A DNA stretch of 64,000 bases from Cohnella silvisoli. GTDB taxonomy: Bacteria; Bacillota; Bacilli; Paenibacillales; Paenibacillaceae. Shown one piece after another: positions 61,821 to 64,000 of the stretch. The stretch's first letter is position 1. Each line of letters opens with the position of its first letter. Below the pieces are notes generated by a model. The model saw only the letters and a program-made list of their open reading frames with translations. It made no database searches and was not told the DNA's origin. The position numbers and the translations under genes were made by a program. The stretch is taken from NCBI RefSeq assembly GCF_021190915.1, contig NZ_JAIOAP010000011.1, forward strand, positions 62,001 through 126,000. The letters are read 5' to 3'.

Positions 61821-62267
61821 TTATTCTACGATCAGTTTACCGACCATACTATCGTGTCCCGTACCGCACATAATCGAGCAGTTGAAATCGTAAGTGCCTG
61901 CTTTATCCAATACAATCGTTGCCGATTCGCCGTTTTTGATTTTTACGTTCAGGTCTTTAATTTCCAGACCGTGGTTTCCGCTATCGTTTTTCAGCGTCAA
62001 GACGATTGTATCGCCGACTTTGGCTTTGATCTCTTGAGCATCAAATTCAAAATTAGTTGCAGTTACCGTAATTTCCTTCGTTTCTCCACCTGCAGCAGGT
62101 GTGCTTGCAGAAGAGGAAGCAGAAGCTGGAGCAGAATCTGATGGTGACTCCGAAGAGCTCGGTGATGCGTTGTTATTGTTGTTGCTGCCGCATGCACTCA
62201 AGGCTAGTACTGCCGAAAGAGCCACAAGCGCAAAGAATAGAGTTGATTTTCTGGATAATTTCATCAT
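61821..62267 (-). CDS. CuA-type cupredoxin lipoprotein
   Basis: 148 aa from the ATG at 62267 with GGAGGG 7 nt upstream. Signal peptide with lipobox LSAC, an Asn/Ser/Pro/Ala linker, then a ~100-residue cupredoxin fold (ITVTATNFEFDAQEIKAKVGDTIVLTLKN). The ligand set is a CuA site: His in NHGLEI and C-x3-C-x3-H-x2-M in CSIMCGTGHDSM, as in cytochrome oxidase subunit II. It is a membrane-tethered electron carrier or copper protein, facing outward. It is divergent from the PQQ-propeller gene, suggesting a joint role in an extracellular electron-transfer step. That pairing is inferred. Confidence 0.88.
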   Translation of the reverse strand: MMKLSRKSTLFFALVALSAVLALSACGSNNNNNASPSSSESPSDSAPASASSSASTPAAGGETKEITVTATNFEFDAQEIKAKVGDTIVLTLKNDSGNHGLEIKDLNVKIKNGESATIVLDKAGTYDFNCSIMCGTGHDSMVGKLIVE

Positions 62268-62307
62268 ATTGGTTCCCTCCTGAACTAAAATACAAGTGCT
62301 GATATTC

Positions 62308-62483
62308 CTTACTAGTAAGTAACCCGTCAACGAAGAAGTATACTCTTCGACATACGAACTCGTCAACTATTCTTTACCCAACCTTTTAGTTATTGAATAA
62401 TATTCCAGCTATCTACATGGTAGTTGACGTTATATAAAAATAGGCGTAGTATTCGATTTGTAATATATCTTATTAGTAAGATA
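62308..62483. promoter_or_regulatory. Divergent intergenic region with two CTTA-x-TAG-TAAG dyads
   Basis: CTTACTAGTAAG (62308-62319) is a perfect 12-bp palindrome. TATCTTATTAGTAAGATA (62466-62483) has perfect 7-bp arms around TTAG. The two sites share the TTA-x-TAGTAAG core. One is close to each of the divergent genes, so a common regulator is likely, perhaps the nearby MarR protein. No other element is confidently seen between 62268 and 62646. Confidence 0.55.
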
Positions 62484-62646
62484 CTAACTCGTCACATTAA
62501 TTTAAGAAAGGGGTCTTTCATTCGAAAAACGCCGCGTACTGCCGGATCATTACCCATGATTCTATCAGGCAGCTCTTTCTGTGCGTGCATTTATCGTTAG
62601 GGAGATTTCGTTTATCGTCAGAATACAAATTTAGGGGGAACACACA

Positions 62647-64000
62647 TTGAACAAAAAAATGGCTTTGTCCGGCGCCGTTATGGCTGCGGTACTTGCGCTG
62701 ACTGCGTGCAGCTCGAATAATAACTCAGATGGGTCACCATCATCATCCGCGTCGGGTTCTCCGTCAGCTTCTGCTGCTTCACCGTCGGCATCACCGTCGG
62801 CAGGTACTAAGTTTGAAAGCTTTCCAACTTACGGATTCGATTTAGCGAATACACGCCACGTTCCTTTTAAAGAAATTACCGCAGACAATGTCAACGAGCT
62901 TGGCGTTGTTTGGTCGGCAGATCTGAAAACGTTGGATGCAGACGTTAAAAACGGTAACCAATCGTATCCGGTTGTTGTGGACGGAGTTATATACATCACG
63001 ACCAGCGGCAACCAAGTATTCGCATTCGAAGGAGCAACAGGCAAGCAGTTGTGGCACTTTAAACCGAGCGCCGATCTGGCAAAGGACTTCGGTAAAGCCG
63101 GAATCGTCGCTAACCGTGGCGTCTCCGTCGGCGAAGGTAAAGTGTTCATGCTGACAATTGATAATCATATCGTAGCTTTGGATCAGAAAACCGGCGAGTT
63201 GGTCAATTCGGTCAAGATCTCAGACAGCATCGAAGGCGTAACGGTCGAAAATGGGTATTACGAAACGACTGTTCCTATCTATTACAAAGGCAACATTTAT
63301 ATTGGCAGCAGCGGAGGCGATAACGGTGTGCGCGGCTTCGTCGCTGCTTACAAGGCGAGCGATCTGACGCCTGCGTGGGATGCTCCGTTCTGGACTGTGC
63401 CGCCGAAAGGCCAAGATTGGTTGGCAAACAGCAAATACCATGGTGGGGGAGCAGTTTGGAATCCGGTTGCCATTGACGAAGAAACGGGCATTATGTACTT
63501 TGCGGTCGGCAACCCAGCTCCGGACTTCTATGGTGAAGATCGTCCGGGCGCGAATCCATATACGGATTCCGTTGTAGCCGTAGATAGCGCAACAGGCAAA
63601 TTGATCTGGTCGCAGCAAGAAATCAGCCATGACTTGTGGGACTATGACGCTGCAGCTTCTCCGATGATCCTTAATGCAACCGTGAATGGGAAAGCGCAGA
63701 AGGTTGTCGTTGAAGGCGGTAAATCCGGCCAATGGTGGGCTTGGGACGCTGCGACTGGCGATGTCGTCTGGGACGGCATACCGTTTGCGAAAATCGACCA
63801 CCCAAAACCGACTCCGGAAGGCGTGCTCGTCTATCCTGGCGTTCTCGGCGGAGAGAATTATGCTCCGGAAACGTATGACCCGGCTAGCAACTATGTCCTG
63901 ATTCCAGGCATCGAATATCCAGCATTGATTAAGAGCGCCAAAAACCAAGATGGAGCTTTCGACAAGTCTTTCACCGGCGCTTGGGCATTCGGTACAGCTA
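62647..64000 (+). CDS. PQQ-type beta-propeller lipoprotein (3' end outside window)
   Basis: At least 451 residues; open at the window end. TTG 62647 follows AGGGGGA and is preferred; ATG 62659 is an in-frame alternative. Signal peptide with lipobox LTAC and a Ser/Pro/Ala linker. Next come propeller blades with recurring GK-LIW and VVAL-type strands: VFAFEGATGKQLWHFKP, IVALDQKTGEL, VVAVDSATGKLIWSQQ and WWAWDAATGDVVWDG. HDLWDYDAAASP matches the quinoprotein alcohol dehydrogenase blade motif. It may bind PQQ and oxidise an alcohol or aldehyde, passing electrons to the adjacent CuA lipoprotein. PQQ use in this group is uncertain. Confidence 0.85.
   Translation, partial: MNKKMALSGAVMAAVLALTACSSNNNSDGSPSSSASGSPSASAASPSASPSAGTKFESFPTYGFDLANTRHVPFKEITADNVNELGVVWSADLKTLDADVKNGNQSYPVVVDGVIYITTSGNQVFAFEGATGKQLWHFKPSADLAKDFGKAGIVANRGVSVGEGKVFMLTIDNHIVALDQKTGELVNSVKISDSIEGVTVENGYYETTVPIYYKGNIYIGSSGGDNGVRGFVAAYKASDLTPAWDAPFWTVPPKGQDWLANSKYHGGGAVWNPVAIDEETGIMYFAVGNPAPDFYGEDRPGANPYTDSVVAVDSATGKLIWSQQEISHDLWDYDAAASPMILNATVNGKAQKVVVEGGKSGQWWAWDAATGDVVWDGIPFAKIDHPKPTPEGVLVYPGVLGGENYAPETYDPASNYVLIPGIEYPALIKSAKNQDGAFDKSFTGAWAFGTA

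Noticed and set aside
63220..63948. 242-codon minus-strand ORF
   Set aside because: Antisense to the PQQ-propeller gene, whose blade motifs are continuous through this region.
1..64000. Prophage or plasmid segment
   Set aside because: No integrase, terminase, capsid or replication genes are present; gene content is chromosomal.

Overview
The window looks like a chromosomal segment of a Gram-positive, spore-former-type Firmicute of the Paenibacillaceae (Paenibacillus/Cohnella-like). The grounds are S-layer-homology surface proteins, an HPr kinase-like gene, YesM/YesN-type two-component genes beside LplB/YtcP-type sugar permeases, a ytqB-ytqA pair, many lipoproteins with Ser/Ala/Pro linkers, strong GGAGG ribosome binding sites and frequent TTG/GTG starts. 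The family is inferred from gene content. No rRNA, tRNA, CRISPR array or replication origin was seen.

Region 1 (1-12.6 kb): the 3' end of a sensor histidine kinase, then a block of expression cassettes. Two SLH-domain surface proteins, a truncated haemoglobin and a secreted beta-helix protein each follow a copy of one promoter: a 16-bp CRP/FNR-type palindrome (TGTGA-N6-TCACA) whose start lies exactly 37 nt upstream of a -10 box. That places its centre near -41.5. A fifth copy drives only a 13-codon ORF and looks like a cassette whose gene was deleted. Three units share nearly the same terminator.

Region 2 (12.7-30.3 kb): a giant secreted RCC1/Asp-box/fibronectin-III protein, then a giant polymorphic-toxin-type protein of about 2777 residues (protease propeptide, intact subtilisin domain, YD/RHS shell, peptidoglycan-binding domain, ADP-ribosyltransferase-like tip). 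The gene overlapping its 3' end looks like an ABC ATPase that has lost its catalytic motifs, and it is the candidate immunity protein. A frameshifted 1.1-kb RHS fragment follows. This toxin/immunity locus is the strongest candidate for an undescribed system.

Region 3 (30.3-37.1 kb): a membrane-GNAT fusion; a previously hidden two-gene micro-operon (42 and 67 aa) divergent from an Xre regulator with two matched dyads between them; a TetM/EF-G-like GTPase; a Cof-type HAD phosphatase; a Gfo/Idh/MocA oxidoreductase; and a creatininase-family hydrolase.

Region 4 (37.4-48.7 kb): a carbohydrate-uptake locus (lipoprotein binding protein, two permeases, GH99/WbsX-like enzyme, YesM/YesN-type kinase and regulator, alpha/beta hydrolase), then an unknown lipoprotein and a divergent HPr kinase paralogue. 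A 17-bp-arm inverted repeat lies between the creatininase gene and the binding-protein gene.

Region 5 (48.8-58.1 kb): mostly housekeeping or metabolic genes: two CBO0543-like membrane proteins, a B12-binding radical SAM protein, an aldo/keto reductase, an acetyl-xylan-esterase-like hydrolase, MoaB, a membrane protein, ManA, a VOC protein, YtqB and YtqA.

Region 6 (58.3-64 kb): a 61-aa conserved-looking protein; a GntR/ABC operon with a 22-bp operator over its promoter; a PAP2 phosphatase-MarR pair; and a divergent pair encoding a CuA-type cupredoxin lipoprotein and a PQQ-propeller lipoprotein cut by the window end. Two related dyads lie in their shared intergenic region.
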